Shown: positions 37,769-48,887 of the stretch, piece by piece | How positions within the stretch are numbered: the stretch's first letter is position 1 | Layout of the letters: every line of letters starts with the position of its first letter | From: Rhodobacteraceae bacterium DSL-40 | GTDB lineage: Bacteria > Pseudomonadota > Alphaproteobacteria > Rhodobacterales > Rhodobacteraceae | Reading direction: 5' to 3' | DNA: 64,000 bases | NCBI GenBank assembly: GCA_003258405.1 | Contig: QKPN01000012.1 | Coordinates: 1 to 64,000 of the forward strand | Notes under the pieces: generated by a model | Told to the model about the DNA's origin: nothing | What the model saw: only the letters and a program-made list of their open reading frames with translations | Database searches by the model: none | Made by a program: the position numbers and the translations under genes

Positions 37769-37819
37769 AGGCCGCGCCGCCTCAGGCGGCGTTTAAAGGC
37801 CGCGCCGCCTCAGGCGGCG
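37769..37819. repeat. Tandem 23-bp copies at the ilvE 3' end
   Basis: A 23-bp unit occurs at 37769-37791 and again at 37797-37819. Each contains the palindrome GCCGCC-TCA-GGCGGC. The second copy holds the ilvE stop codon (37810-37812). The first copy lies 5 nt outside the gene. They can form two nearby hairpins in the ilvE transcript. A local duplication of the gene end is the simplest origin. Confidence 0.65.
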
Positions 37820-38694
37820 ACGAGCTGGCCGCGGACGAGCTTCTCGTAGGTCTGGGCGATGTCACGGGTGAGCGCGCCCACCTCGAAGGTATACTCGCCG
37901 ATCTGGCCGACGGGCGTGACTTCCGCCGCGGTGCCGGTGAGCCAGCACTGCTCGAAGCCCTCGAGCTCGGAGGGCTCGATATGGCGCTCGATCACCTCCA
38001 CGCCCTTCTCGCGCAGCAGGCCGATGACCGTCTGGCGGGTGATGCCGTTGAGGAAGCAATCGGGCTTCGGCGTGTGGACGGCGCCGTCCTTCACGAAGAA
38101 GACATTGGCGCCGGTCGCCTCGGCGACATAGCCGCGGTAATCCATCATCAGCGCGTCCGAGCAGCCCTTCGCCTCGGCGGCGTGCTTGGACATGGTGCAG
38201 ATCATGTAGAGGCCGCTCGCCTTGGCGAAGGAGGGAATCGTCTCGGGGCTCGGGCGCTTCCACTTGGAGATGTCGAGCTTCGCGCCCTTCATCTTCGCAT
38301 CGCCGTAATAGGCGCCCCATTCCCAGACCGCGATCGCGGTGCGGACCGGGTTGCGGGCCGAGGCGACGCCCATGTCGGGGCCCGAACCGCGCCAGACGAG
38401 GGCGCGGACATAGGCGTCCGTCAGGCCGCTCTTCGCAAGCGCATCCGCCTTCGCCGCCTCGAGCTCGTCGACGCTGTAGGGGCGTGGGATGTCGAGATAA
38501 TCACAGGATTTCAGCAGCCGCTCGGTGTGCTCGCGGCTCTTGAAGATCGTGCCCCCGTAGGCGCGCTCGCCTTCGAAGACCGCGCTTGCGTAGTGCAGCG
38601 CGTGGGTCAGTACATGCACCTTGGCCTCGCGCCACGGCACGAAGGTGCCATCCATCCAGATGACGCCGTCCCGATCATCATATGCGCCAGCCAT
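37810..38694 (-). CDS. ilvE: Branched-chain amino acid aminotransferase
   Basis: IlvE (294 residues) is a fold-type IV PLP enzyme that makes leucine, isoleucine and valine from their 2-oxo acids. It has VLTHALHYASAVFEGERAY, GSGPDMGVASARNP, the PLP-lysine segment ETIPSFAKASGLYM, and DYRGYVAEATGANVF with the catalytic-region glutamate. ATG 38694 has GGGAG about 8 nt upstream; longer in-frame starts cover the promoter. It is divergent from petP with overlapping promoters. Confidence 0.94.
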   Translation of the reverse strand: MAGAYDDRDGVIWMDGTFVPWREAKVHVLTHALHYASAVFEGERAYGGTIFKSREHTERLLKSCDYLDIPRPYSVDELEAAKADALAKSGLTDAYVRALVWRGSGPDMGVASARNPVRTAIAVWEWGAYYGDAKMKGAKLDISKWKRPSPETIPSFAKASGLYMICTMSKHAAEAKGCSDALMMDYRGYVAEATGANVFFVKDGAVHTPKPDCFLNGITRQTVIGLLREKGVEVIERHIEPSELEGFEQCWLTGTAAEVTPVGQIGEYTFEVGALTRDIAQTYEKLVRGQLVAA

Positions 38695-38770
38695 CGTCTT
38701 TACTCCCGGAAATTCCATAAGTTTCGCAACTGCAGCACGGTGCGACAGTTTCTTTCTCGAATAGGCGCCC

Positions 38771-38816
38771 GAGCTAGCATTTGAGGGTTGGAATGTCAAT
38801 AAGGCTGACATAAACT
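38771..38816. promoter_or_regulatory. Overlapping divergent promoters for ilvE and petP
   Basis: Minus strand (ilvE): -35 TTGACA at 38799-38794, 17-nt spacer, -10-like TAGCTC at 38776-38771. Plus strand (petP): -35-like TTGGAA at 38788-38793, 17-nt spacer, -10-like TAAACT at 38811-38816. The inverted repeat TGTCA-N7-TGACA (38794-38810) covers the ilvE -35 and the petP spacer, so it is a candidate operator for both. Confidence 0.5.
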
Positions 38817-38846
38817 GTGATGAGAATGCATACCCGGAGACCTTCG

Positions 38847-39365
38847 ATGGCCGAACGCGGCTTTTCGACCAACCTTTCCCGCAGCGAACAGCTCCTGTTC
38901 CTCACTGACGAGCAGCTTCGCCAGGGGATCGAGCTGATGTATTTCGCCTATCGCAGCTTCACCGCCGACCCGGACCGCATCCTCGCGGAGCGGCGCTACG
39001 GGCGGGCGCATCATCGGGCGATCCATTTCATCAACCGCAACCCCGGCCTCACGGTGAACGGGCTGCTCGAGACGCTCGGCGTGACGAAGCAGAGCCTCAA
39101 CCGGGTGCTGCGCCAGCTGGTCGAGGACGGACTGGTGGAGAGCCGGGTGGGCGCCGAGGACCGGCGGCACCGCAATCTCTGGCTCACCGAGACCGGAAAG
39201 GCGCTCGAGACCGAGCTTTCGGCCGCCCAGCGCCGCCGGATGCGCACGGCCTTCTCGAACGCCGGCCCCGAGGCGGTGATCGGCTTTCGCAAGGTGCTCG
39301 AGGAAATGATCGACGCCGATCTGCGCGGGCGGCTCATCCCGCCCTCCGAGGGCGGCCGGCCGTGA
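38847..39365 (+). CDS. petP: PetP-type MarR-family regulator
   Basis: This is a 172-residue winged-helix protein (FINRNPGLTVNGLLETLGVTKQSLNRVLRQLVEDGLVESR, then a wing with GAEDRRHRNLWLTETG). Together with the response regulator that starts inside its stop codon it matches the petP-petR pair known from Rhodobacter, where PetR is needed for cytochrome bc1 function. ATG 38847 has GGAG 8 nt upstream; ATG 38820 is in frame. In Rhodobacter these genes sit next to petABC; here they are about 15 kb away. Confidence 0.82.
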   Translation: MAERGFSTNLSRSEQLLFLTDEQLRQGIELMYFAYRSFTADPDRILAERRYGRAHHRAIHFINRNPGLTVNGLLETLGVTKQSLNRVLRQLVEDGLVESRVGAEDRRHRNLWLTETGKALETELSAAQRRRMRTAFSNAGPEAVIGFRKVLEEMIDADLRGRLIPPSEGGRP

Positions 39366-40066
39366 GCGGGACGGAGCAGGCGCATGTGCTGGTCGTCGAT
39401 GACGATGCGCGCATCCGGACACTTCTGAAGAAGTTCCTCACCCGCAACGGTTTCTGGGTGTCGGTCGCGCGCGATGCGGCCCATGCCCGCAATCTGCTCG
39501 AGGGGCTCGATTTCGACCTGATCGTGCTCGACGTGATGATGCCGGGGGAAAACGGGCTCGCGCTTACCGCCGCGCTGCGCGAGACGATGACGACGCCGAT
39601 CCTGCTGCTGACCGCGCGGGGCGATGCCGATGACCGGATCAAGGGGCTGGAAGCCGGGGCGGACGACTACCTCCCGAAGCCCTTCGAGCCGCGCGAGCTG
39701 CTGCTCCGGATCAACGCGATCCTGCGCCGCATCCCGAAGCCGGCGCCGAAGGCGGAGCCGCCGAAGACCATCCATCTCGGGGAGGTGCGCTATGATCTCA
39801 CGCGCGGCGAACTCTGGCGCGGGCAGAAGCTCGTGCGGCTGACGGCGACGGAAGCGCTGCTGATGCGGATCTTCGCCCAGCGGGCCCATGAGCCGGTGAG
39901 CCGCATCGAGCTCGTCGAGGAGCTCGGTGGCGGGGTGGCGGAAGCGCAGGAGCGGGCGGTGGATGTCCAGATCACCCGGCTCCGGCGCAAGCTCGAGGCG
40001 GACCCGAAGGCGCCGCGCTATCTCCAGACGGTGCGCGGCTCGGGCTACATGCTCGCCCCCGACTGA
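39362..40066 (+). CDS. petR: PetR-type OmpR-family response regulator
   Basis: This is a 234-residue response regulator. The receiver domain has VLVVDDDARIRTLLKKFL (acidic pocket), the phosphoacceptor Asp in DLIVLDVMMPGENGL, Thr in LLLTARGD, and Lys in YLPKPFEPREL. A winged-helix output domain follows (LVRLTATEALLMRIFAQ, then VQITRLRRKLEADPKAPRYLQTVRGSGYML). The start is GTG overlapping the petP TGA. No sensor kinase is adjacent, as in Rhodobacter petR. Confidence 0.85.
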   Translation: MSGTEQAHVLVVDDDARIRTLLKKFLTRNGFWVSVARDAAHARNLLEGLDFDLIVLDVMMPGENGLALTAALRETMTTPILLLTARGDADDRIKGLEAGADDYLPKPFEPRELLLRINAILRRIPKPAPKAEPPKTIHLGEVRYDLTRGELWRGQKLVRLTATEALLMRIFAQRAHEPVSRIELVEELGGGVAEAQERAVDVQITRLRRKLEADPKAPRYLQTVRGSGYMLAPD

Positions 40067-40101
40067 GCTCCGGGGACCGTTCGGCCCCCGGCCGCCCGGT
40101 C

Positions 40102-40866
40102 TCAGCGGCGATCGTCCTCGTCGTCATCCTCGTCATCGGAGTCGGGCAGGTTGAACAGGCTTTCCGCGTCCTGCGCGACCGATTCGGAGGAATGCTCGGA
40201 ATCGTCGTTGCCCGAGCCCAGCGTGAAGGTCTCGAGACCGGCGATGTTCGAAGGCATGCGCGGCTCGACATCCATCGAGAGCGACTGCTCGGTCGAGACG
40301 AGCTTCATCCGCTCGTCGTTGGTCATCACGGAACCATCGGCCGAGGCCTTCTTCACCGCCTTGGCCACCGCACCGTCGAGCTCGCTCTGACGGCACATGC
40401 CGAGGGCAACCGGATCAACCGGCGTGATGTTGGCGATGTTCCAGTGCGAGCGCTCGCGGATCGACTGGATCGTCGGCTTCGTCGTGCCGACGAGCTTGGA
40501 GATCTGTCCGTCCGAAAGCTCGGGGTGGAATTTCACCAGCCACGCGATCGCGGCCGGGCGGTCCTGCCGCTTGGAGAGCGGCGTATAGCGCGGGCCCTTG
40601 CGCTTCATCTCGCCTTCCGCGGCGGGGTTGTGCATGAGCTGGAGCTTGGCGCGCGGGTTTTCCTCGCAGCGCTTGATCTCCTGAGCGGTGAGCTGGTTGT
40701 TGGCGATCGGGTCGAAGCCCTTGATGCCCTGCGCCACCTCGCCATCGGCAATGCCGTTCACCTCAAGCTCGTGCAGGCCGCAGAAATCGGCAATCTGCTT
40801 GAAGGTCAGCGTCGTGTTCTCGACCAGCCAGACGGCGGTCGCTCTCTGCATCAGTGGTAGCGCCAT
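40102..40866 (-). CDS. trcR: DUF1013 (TrcR-type) cell cycle regulator
   Basis: This 254-residue protein is restricted to alphaproteobacteria and belongs to the DUF1013 family. It starts MALPLMQRATAVWLVENTTLTFKQIADFCGLH, with a second helix-turn-helix-like region (LSDGQISKLVGTTKPTIQSIRERS) and an acidic C-terminal tail (SDDEDDDEDD). Such proteins are associated with cell cycle transcription, but the direct target here is not known. It converges on petR, 35 nt away. Confidence 0.85.
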   Translation of the reverse strand: MALPLMQRATAVWLVENTTLTFKQIADFCGLHELEVNGIADGEVAQGIKGFDPIANNQLTAQEIKRCEENPRAKLQLMHNPAAEGEMKRKGPRYTPLSKRQDRPAAIAWLVKFHPELSDGQISKLVGTTKPTIQSIRERSHWNIANITPVDPVALGMCRQSELDGAVAKAVKKASADGSVMTNDERMKLVSTEQSLSMDVEPRMPSNIAGLETFTLGSGNDDSEHSSESVAQDAESLFNLPDSDDEDDDEDDRR

Positions 40867-41040
40867 GGCTCGGTTCCCTTCATCCGGTCAAATCTCCCCC
40901 GTTCCGAAAACTCGGGTGCGCCGGAGGGGGCGCGAAGGTCGGCTTTCGCGGGGAGGTAAAGCGGACATATAGGGCTGTACGTGGCGATGATAAAGCCCCT
41001 TTCGCGGCAAGGCCCGGCCCGGCCGCGCTTCGGGTCGGGC

Positions 41041-43098
41041 TCAGGCGCGCCGGCGCTGGCGCGCTTCGCCCTGCCGGCCGGCCACCCGGAACTTGCCGAC
41101 AAGCGCGGCCATGTCGGAGGCGTTTTCCAGCAGGCCGCGGCTTGCGGCGGAGGTTTCCTCGAAGACGGCGGCATTCTGCTGCGTGGTCTGGTCGAGCAGC
41201 GTCACCGCGTCGTTTATGCTGTGAATCCCGAGCGACTGCTCGCTCGCCGAGGTGGAAATCTCCTCGACATGGCCCGAGATCTCGCGGATCGAGGCCGCCA
41301 TCGCGGTGAGCGCCTGCCCGGCCTCGCCGACGCGCCCGACGCCGCGCTCGACATGCACGGAGCTGCTGCGGATGAGCGCGTCGATCTCGCGCGCCGAATC
41401 GGCGGCGCGTTGGGCAAGCGCCCGCACTTCGGCCGCGACGACCGCGAAGCCGCGGCCCGACTCGCCCGCCCGGGCCGCCTCGACGCCCGCGTTGAGGGCG
41501 AGCAGGTTGGTCTGGAAGGCGATGTCGTTGATGACGTTGACGCTCTGCGAGATGGCGGTGGAGACCCTGGCGATCTCCCCCATCGCCGCGACCGCCTCGG
41601 CCACGACCACCTCGCTCCGCTGCGCGGTGACGAGCGAATCCTGCACGAGCCCATTGGCCTGCGCCGCCCCCTCGGCGGCGGATTTCACCGAAGCGGTCAG
41701 CTCGTTGAGCGCGGCCGCCGTTTCCTCGAGGGTTGCTGCCGCCCCTTCGGTGCGGCGGGCCAGATCGCCCGCGGCGGTGCTGATCTCCTCCGAGCTGAGC
41801 CGCACACCGCCGGCCGTCTGCGAGATATCGACGAGGGCAGATTCGAGCGCCGCGGCGGCATTGTTGGCATCGGCCTTGAGGCGGGCGAAGGCGCCTTCGA
41901 AGTCGCCGTCAATCCGCGCGGTCAGGTCGCCCTTTGCCAGCGCCGCGAGGAAGTTCACCGTATGCGAGAGCCCTTCGTCCACCGTCTGGACCAGCGCGTT
42001 GATGCCGTTGCGGACCTCGCGCATCGAGGGTTCCGAGAACTCCTGGTCGATGCGCCGTGAAAAATCGCCACGGCGGGCGGTGCCGATCACATCGCCAAGC
42101 GCCTCCTCGAGGCGGCGGGATTCCGCGGCGCGCGACTCGGCCAGTTCGCGTTCCTCGCGTTCGCGCGCGGCGCGCTCGGCGGCGTCACGGGCCTGCGCCG
42201 CGGTTTCGCGGGCCTTTGCCTCCGCCTCGCGCTGGCGGGCCTCGGCGGCGGCGCGCTCGGCCTTCACCTGCGCCTCGCGCACCCGCTCCTCCTCGGCCTT
42301 CAGCCGGTCGCGTTCCAGCGCATTGTCGCGGAAGACCGCCACGGCGCGCGCCATCTGTCCGGTCTCGTTGGTGAGCTCGGTGCCGGGGATCTCGACCGTG
42401 AGGTCGTTCTCGGCCAGGCGTTTCATCACCCGCGTCATGCGCGCGATCGGCCCGGTGACGGAGCGGATGACCAGCAGCGTCAGCAGCGCCGCGAGGGCCA
42501 GGCAGATGCTGGAGATCAGGGTGAAGTCGCGCAGCGCGGTGACGGTTTTCTCCATCATGCCGGAGACCTGGCCATCGACGCCTGCGCGCGCGCGAGCCAT
42601 TTCCGCCCCGTTGCCCTGCAGGAAGGCGAGGTAGGCGTCATCGGCGTTGTTCATGAAGAGCCCGCCGATCACCGGGTCGATCGGGGCCAGATCGAGCGCG
42701 CTTTCGGCAGCCTCGATGTAGTTGTTGAGCGCATCGACCGAGATCTCGACCGCGGCGTCGCCGTCCCCGGCGACATGGGCCGATATCCGCTGCTTGAGGG
42801 CCGCGACCTCTTCGGCGGCGCGGCCGTATTGCGCGTCCATCACCGCCCCCTCGAGCCCCGCCATCGCCCAACTGAGCGTGCGAAAGAGCTCGATATGGAC
42901 CTCCTTCACCTCGTCATTGAGCGCCATCAGCTCGTCCATCCTCGGCATGGAGTGCTCGAAGAGGCTGTCGAGGCCATCGTGGAGCGTGGTGAGCGAATCG
43001 CGGGCGATCCAGCTTGTCGCGCCCAGCGCCGCGAGGGTGACAAGGAGAAGCGCGGCCCCCTTCATCCAGAGCCGGGTGTTCCTGAGCAGGCGGATCAT
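41041..43098 (-). CDS. Methyl-accepting chemotaxis protein
   Basis: This 685-residue chemoreceptor has an N-terminal membrane helix, a periplasmic four-helix-bundle-like region (residues about 35-190) and a second membrane helix ([18 protein letters not shown]). A HAMP domain, a long charged coiled coil ([20 protein letters not shown]), a second HAMP-like segment and the signalling tip ([36 protein letters not shown]) follow. It lacks a C-terminal CheR-binding pentapeptide; the end is RRRA. The upstream gene on the same strand encodes a small periplasmic Cache protein 82 nt away. No other che genes are nearby. Confidence 0.93.
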   Translation of the reverse strand: MIRLLRNTRLWMKGAALLLVTLAALGATSWIARDSLTTLHDGLDSLFEHSMPRMDELMALNDEVKEVHIELFRTLSWAMAGLEGAVMDAQYGRAAEEVAALKQRISAHVAGDGDAAVEISVDALNNYIEAAESALDLAPIDPVIGGLFMNNADDAYLAFLQGNGAEMARARAGVDGQVSGMMEKTVTALRDFTLISSICLALAALLTLLVIRSVTGPIARMTRVMKRLAENDLTVEIPGTELTNETGQMARAVAVFRDNALERDRLKAEEERVREAQVKAERAAAEARQREAEAKARETAAQARDAAERAAREREERELAESRAAESRRLEEALGDVIGTARRGDFSRRIDQEFSEPSMREVRNGINALVQTVDEGLSHTVNFLAALAKGDLTARIDGDFEGAFARLKADANNAAAALESALVDISQTAGGVRLSSEEISTAAGDLARRTEGAAATLEETAAALNELTASVKSAAEGAAQANGLVQDSLVTAQRSEVVVAEAVAAMGEIARVSTAISQSVNVINDIAFQTNLLALNAGVEAARAGESGRGFAVVAAEVRALAQRAADSAREIDALIRSSSVHVERGVGRVGEAGQALTAMAASIREISGHVEEISTSASEQSLGIHSINDAVTLLDQTTQQNAAVFEETSAASRGLLENASDMAALVGKFRVAGRQGEARQRRRA

Positions 43099-43179
43099 GT
43101 TCGGTCCTTCTCGTCGGTCCTGGGGTAGTGCCCTGGCGTGTTGCTGTCTGCGCGGAGGGCGGCCCCAGTGCCTGATATG

Positions 43180-43653
43180 TCAGCGGGCTTTCTGGTACAC
43201 ACCGACGGCGACAAAGTTGCCGGGGTCCAGTTTCTGCACGAGCGTCACCTTCGGCTGGAGCTTGCGGGTGGCCGGATTGAGCCAGAGATAGCTGACCCAG
43301 CCGCGGCCCTTCGTCTGGCCCGTCTCGACGAACTCGCGGAAGAGATAGACGCCGTTCTGGTCCTTGAGCTTGATCAGGTTCTTGCCCGTGAGCCGTGGAT
43401 TGGCGCCATGGGCGACGAACTGGCCCTCGTCACTCACGATGAAGCCGTAGAGGCCGCGGTCGTGGAATGCGGTGTTTTCCGGGTCTTCCAGCGCGGTGAC
43501 AAGCGCCTCGAGGCCGTTGGCCTGATAATACTCGACCGCCCGATCCACCATGCGGATCACGTCTCGCCGCGAGGCCGAGGGCTCCGGTGATGCGCCTGGC
43601 AGGAGGGCGAGGCTCAGCACAAGGAGCAGAACAGTCTGCAATCGTCCGGGCAT
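43180..43653 (-). CDS. Periplasmic single-Cache-domain protein
   Basis: This 157-residue protein has a signal peptide (LQTVLLLVLSLALLPGASPEP) and then a complete small-ligand Cache fold. It has VDRAVEYYQANGLEALVTAL, DRGLYGFIVSDEGQFVAHGANP, then GKNLIKLKDQNGVYLFREFVE, RGWVSYLWLNPATRKLQPK and NFVAVGVYQ. It has no membrane or signalling domain of its own. ATG 43653 is preferred by an AAGGGA site; ATG 43671 is in frame. It is upstream of, and on the same strand as, the chemoreceptor, so it may present ligand to that receptor. Confidence 0.8.
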   Translation of the reverse strand: MPGRLQTVLLLVLSLALLPGASPEPSASRRDVIRMVDRAVEYYQANGLEALVTALEDPENTAFHDRGLYGFIVSDEGQFVAHGANPRLTGKNLIKLKDQNGVYLFREFVETGQTKGRGWVSYLWLNPATRKLQPKVTLVQKLDPGNFVAVGVYQKAR

Positions 43654-43737
43654 CGGCCACATCCCTTGCATCTCATGATGCGGAGGACCCTGCCGGAAGA
43701 CCTTTTAAGAAATGCTTATTTGCGCGGCCTTTGCCGG

Positions 43738-45804
<2,067 letters not shown>

Positions 45805-45967
45805 GAGCGGCCTCCCGGCAGGCGGGATGAGCGCAGGCGGGGTGCTGCGCCGCCCTCCCCTTGAAGCGGGCGCGCCAGCCAGGGCAGCGGCGTCCGCCCG
45901 TCACCATGCGCCTCTCCCGCCCGGAGCGGCGGGGCAGACGTCGGGGGGATCGGATCGTGCAGGGCGG

Positions 45968-46540
45968 TCACGAGGGGGAAACGCGGAAGAGGGAAATCAC
46001 CGTCTCCCCATAGCGGCGCGCATCGAGGGGGGTCAAGCCGGGGGGCGGCAGCACGGGCGCGGCCTCCTCCCAGACGACGAGCGCGCCGGGTGCGATCCAG
46101 CCGCCGGCGAGCGCGACCGCCAGCGCCTTCTCCCCGAGCGCCTTCCCATAGGGCGGATCGAGGAAGACGAGATCGAAGGGCGCGCCGGACTGCGCGCCGA
46201 GCCTGAGGGCATCGCGGGCGAGGACGCGGGCCGTCTCGCCCATCCCGAGGCGGGCGATGTTCTCGCGCAGGAGGCCGAGGGCCTTCGCGCCCTTGTCGAC
46301 GAATGTGGCGGTGCGCGCGCCGCGGGAGAGCGCCTCGAGCCCGAGCGCGCCGGTGCCGGCGAAGAGATCGAGGACGGCCGCGCCCTCCGGCGGGTCCGGC
46401 TCGCCGTAGCCGCCATGGGCGAGCAGGTTGAAGAGGCTCTCGCGCACCCGGTCGGAGGTCGGGCGCAGATGGGCCTTCGCGTCGCCCCCGCCCAGCCCCG
46501 CGAGCGCCCGGCCGCGATGGGTGCCGCCGATGATGCGCAT
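45968..46540 (-). CDS. rsmD: 16S rRNA (guanine966-N2)-methyltransferase RsmD
   Basis: This 190-residue SAM-dependent enzyme methylates G966 of 16S rRNA in the 30S subunit. The start MRIIGGTHRGRAL, the SAM site VLDLFAGTGALGLEALSRGA and the catalytic DLVFLDPPYGK are present. The start codon overlaps the stop of the FAD reductase gene as TGATG, so translation is coupled. The partner gene is unusual in this place; coaD is the more common rsmD neighbour in other proteobacteria. Confidence 0.92.
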   Translation of the reverse strand: MRIIGGTHRGRALAGLGGGDAKAHLRPTSDRVRESLFNLLAHGGYGEPDPPEGAAVLDLFAGTGALGLEALSRGARTATFVDKGAKALGLLRENIARLGMGETARVLARDALRLGAQSGAPFDLVFLDPPYGKALGEKALAVALAGGWIAPGALVVWEEAAPVLPPPGLTPLDARRYGETVISLFRVSPS

Positions 46541-47766
46541 CAGGCGAGCGTCTTGAGATCGGCCGCGGGATCGGCGATCCGGTCGGCCTCGGGCGAGCGG
46601 CCCGCCTCGATCCAGCGCTTGCCGGACATGTAGGCGCGCGGGTCGTTCATCGCATCGACGGCGAGCAGGCGTGTGCCCGCGAAATACCAGACCGAGAGAC
46701 TGCCCTCGCGGGCGCCGGGGCGGGTGACAGTGCGCTCCCATCCGGTGTTGAGCCCGGCGATCTGGAGCTTCACGTCATACTGGTCGGACCAGAACCACGG
46801 CCGGGCGGTGTAGGGTTCGGTACCGCCGAGCATGGCCGCGGCAACGGCCTCGGCCTGGTCGATGGCATGGGGCACGCTTTCGATCCGGATGCGGGCCGCG
46901 TCATGGGGGAAGCTCGCGCAATCGCCGGCGGCGAAGATCGCGGGGTCGGAGGTGCTGCCGAGCGCATCCACCCGGATGCCGTTCTCGACCGCGAGCCCGG
47001 CGGCTTCGGCAAGCCCGGTGTCCGGGGCGACGCCGATGCCCACGAGCACGAGATCGGCCGCGATGCGGCGGCCGTCGCCGAGCTCGGCCCCCGTCACATG
47101 GCCGGCCGCACCGGTGAGGCGGGCGAGCGCCGCGCCTTCGAGGATCTCGACGCCGTGGCGCTCGTGGAGCGCTCGGAAGAAATCGGCGGTGGCGGGCGCG
47201 GCGACGCGGGCGAGGATGCGGGGCGCGGACTCGATGAGCGTGACGGTGAGCCCCTTCTCGCGCAGCACTGCCGCGGCCTCGAGCCCGACATAGCCGCCGC
47301 CGACCACGAGCGCCCGGGCGGCGCCGGCCGCGAGCCGGGCGGCCAGCGCGTCGGCATCCGCGAGCTGGCGCATGACGAGCACGCCGTCGAGATCACCGCC
47401 GATCGCGGCGGGCAGGCGGCGGGGGGTTGCGCCAGTGGTGAGCGCGAGAAGGTCGTAGGCGAGCCGCGTGCCATCGGCGAGAACCACCGCCTTCGCCGCC
47501 CGGTCGATTGCGGCAACGGCCCGCCCGGTCTCCACCGTGATGCCGTTCTCGGCATAGAAGCTCGCGGGCCTGAGGTGCAGCCGCTCGCGTTCGAGCTCGC
47601 CCTTGAGATAGGCCTTGGAGAGCGGCGGGCGCTGGTAGGGCAGATCGGGCTCGGCTCCGATGAGGGTGAGCGGGCCGTCATGGCCGAGGGCGCGCAGCTT
47701 CGCGACGAGGGCGGCTCCCGCCTGCCCTGCGCCCACGACCACGATCCGTGCCGATTTCGCCTGCAT
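46540..47766 (-). CDS. FAD-dependent ferredoxin/rubredoxin reductase-like
   Basis: This 408-residue flavoprotein has two dinucleotide-binding motifs (VVVGAGQAGAALVAKL for FAD; LVVGGGYVGLEAAAVL for NAD(P)H). It also has the family's YQRPPLSKAYL segment and IFAAGDCASFPHD, and it resembles the reductase component of oxygenase or P450 electron chains. No ferredoxin, P450 or oxygenase is encoded beside it. ATG 47766 is the start used; ATG 47787 is in frame upstream. It is translationally coupled to rsmD and divergent from the peroxiredoxin gene. Confidence 0.88.
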   Translation of the reverse strand: MQAKSARIVVVGAGQAGAALVAKLRALGHDGPLTLIGAEPDLPYQRPPLSKAYLKGELERERLHLRPASFYAENGITVETGRAVAAIDRAAKAVVLADGTRLAYDLLALTTGATPRRLPAAIGGDLDGVLVMRQLADADALAARLAAGAARALVVGGGYVGLEAAAVLREKGLTVTLIESAPRILARVAAPATADFFRALHERHGVEILEGAALARLTGAAGHVTGAELGDGRRIAADLVLVGIGVAPDTGLAEAAGLAVENGIRVDALGSTSDPAIFAAGDCASFPHDAARIRIESVPHAIDQAEAVAAAMLGGTEPYTARPWFWSDQYDVKLQIAGLNTGWERTVTRPGAREGSLSVWYFAGTRLLAVDAMNDPRAYMSGKRWIEAGRSPEADRIADPAADLKTLA

Positions 47767-47848
47767 CTGGCCGACCCCTTGTGGCAATTCCTGCAGGGTT
47801 CTCTATATGGCTCCCGGATTGGCGTGCAACCATCGAAGGGAACGAGAC

Positions 47849-48334
47849 ATGACCATCAGCGTTGGAGACAAGCTGCCCGAGGCCGACTTCCTTGTCGTCG
47901 GAGACAACGGCCCCGAGGCGGTTTCGGCCTCGAGCCTGTTCGCGGGCCGCAAGGTCGTCGTCTTCGGGGTGCCGGGCGCCTATACCGCGACCTGCACCAA
48001 GGAACATGTGCCGAGCTTTGTGAAGACCGCGGACGCGCTGGCGGCGAAGGGCGTCGACGAGATCGTCTGCATCTCGGTGAACGATCCCTTCGTGATGGCG
48101 TCCTGGGGCGACTCCACCGGGGCGAAGGACGCGGGCATCCGCATGCTCGCCGATCCGGCCAGCAGCTTCACCGAAGCGGTCGGGCTCACGTTCGATGCGC
48201 CGGCGGCGGGCTTCTTCAAGCGCTCGCAGCGCTATTCGATGCTGGTCGAGGATGGCGTCGTCTCGAAGCTCAACATCGAGCCGGCACGTGCGTGCACGAT
48301 CTCGGGCGGCGAGACGATCCTCGAACAGATCTGA
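47849..48334 (+). CDS. Peroxiredoxin (Prx5 type)
   Basis: This 161-residue thiol peroxidase has the peroxidatic Cys in PGAYTATCTKEHVP and the Prx5 pattern SVNDPFVMASWGD. Its ARACTISGGETILEQI ending has a second cysteine that may be the resolving residue. It reduces H2O2 and organic peroxides in the cytoplasm using glutaredoxin or thioredoxin. ATG 47849 is preceded by GAAGGGAACGAGAC. It is divergent from the FAD reductase, whose electrons could in principle support it, but that link is only positional. Confidence 0.92.
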   Translation: MTISVGDKLPEADFLVVGDNGPEAVSASSLFAGRKVVVFGVPGAYTATCTKEHVPSFVKTADALAAKGVDEIVCISVNDPFVMASWGDSTGAKDAGIRMLADPASSFTEAVGLTFDAPAAGFFKRSQRYSMLVEDGVVSKLNIEPARACTISGGETILEQI

Positions 48335-48441
48335 TCTCGAACGGAACGGATCCGATCGCGAGCCGCCGGGCCATGACCCGCCTGGCGGTCTTGCGCTCCG
48401 CGTCGGGCCGGACCGGCCGGCGCGGAGCCGTTTCGGAAGGC

Positions 48442-48460
48442 GCGCCGCAAGATGCGGCGC
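48442..48460. terminator. Bidirectional hairpin between convergent genes
   Basis: GCGCCGC and GCGGCGC form a perfect 7-bp stem with a 5-nt loop, between the peroxiredoxin stop (48334) and the small minus-strand gene's stop (48469). No T-run flanks it, so termination is inferred from position. Confidence 0.4.
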
Positions 48461-48468
48461 TCGCGTCT

Positions 48469-48687
48469 TCAGGCGACGCGGACCTCTTCGCTGGCCTGAC
48501 CGAGAAGCCGCAGGACACGGTCGCGGACCGCGCGCCGGAAGGCCTCGTCATTCTGGGTCAGACCGGCGTCACTTGCCCAATCCTCGGCCTCACGAGCCGC
48601 ATTCTTGCCAAAAGCCGTCAACAGACGCGCCGCTTCGTCCTGTATCCGGCGGCCATAGGCGATGCGTTCAGACATTGATGCATGCAT
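48469..48687 (-). CDS. Small helical hypothetical protein
   Basis: This 72-residue, charged, helix-rich protein (SERIAYGRRIQDEAARLL, then NDEAFRRAVRDRVLRLL) has no signal or membrane segment. ATG 48687 lies about 9 nt after GGGGAGAAG; ATG 48693 is only 3 nt from that site. I do not recognise the family, though the sequence looks conserved in composition rather than random. It sits convergent to the peroxiredoxin gene and 200 nt from the divergent hydrolase gene. Confidence 0.6.
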   Translation of the reverse strand: MHASMSERIAYGRRIQDEAARLLTAFGKNAAREAEDWASDAGLTQNDEAFRRAVRDRVLRLLGQASEEVRVA

Positions 48688-48887
48688 GTCCATCTTCTCC
48701 CCCTAAGCTCCGGCGATCAGGATGCCTGTTTTGAAAATTTGAAGCAACATTACTGCTTATGCTCGGTAAACGGCAGAGATTTACCTGTTACTCGCCCGTC
48801 ACACTTCACAACTCCGCGCGCGTGCGCCATGTTTGGCGCGTTCAACCTATATTTGAAGGAAGGGTTAACGGCGTGCAGGGGGGCGAC

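Noticed and set aside
37728-37819. A CRISPR-like or IS-end reading of the repeated palindromes
   Set aside because: Only two copies, 5 nt apart, no regular spacers, no cas or transposase gene, and no terminal inverted repeat with target duplication.
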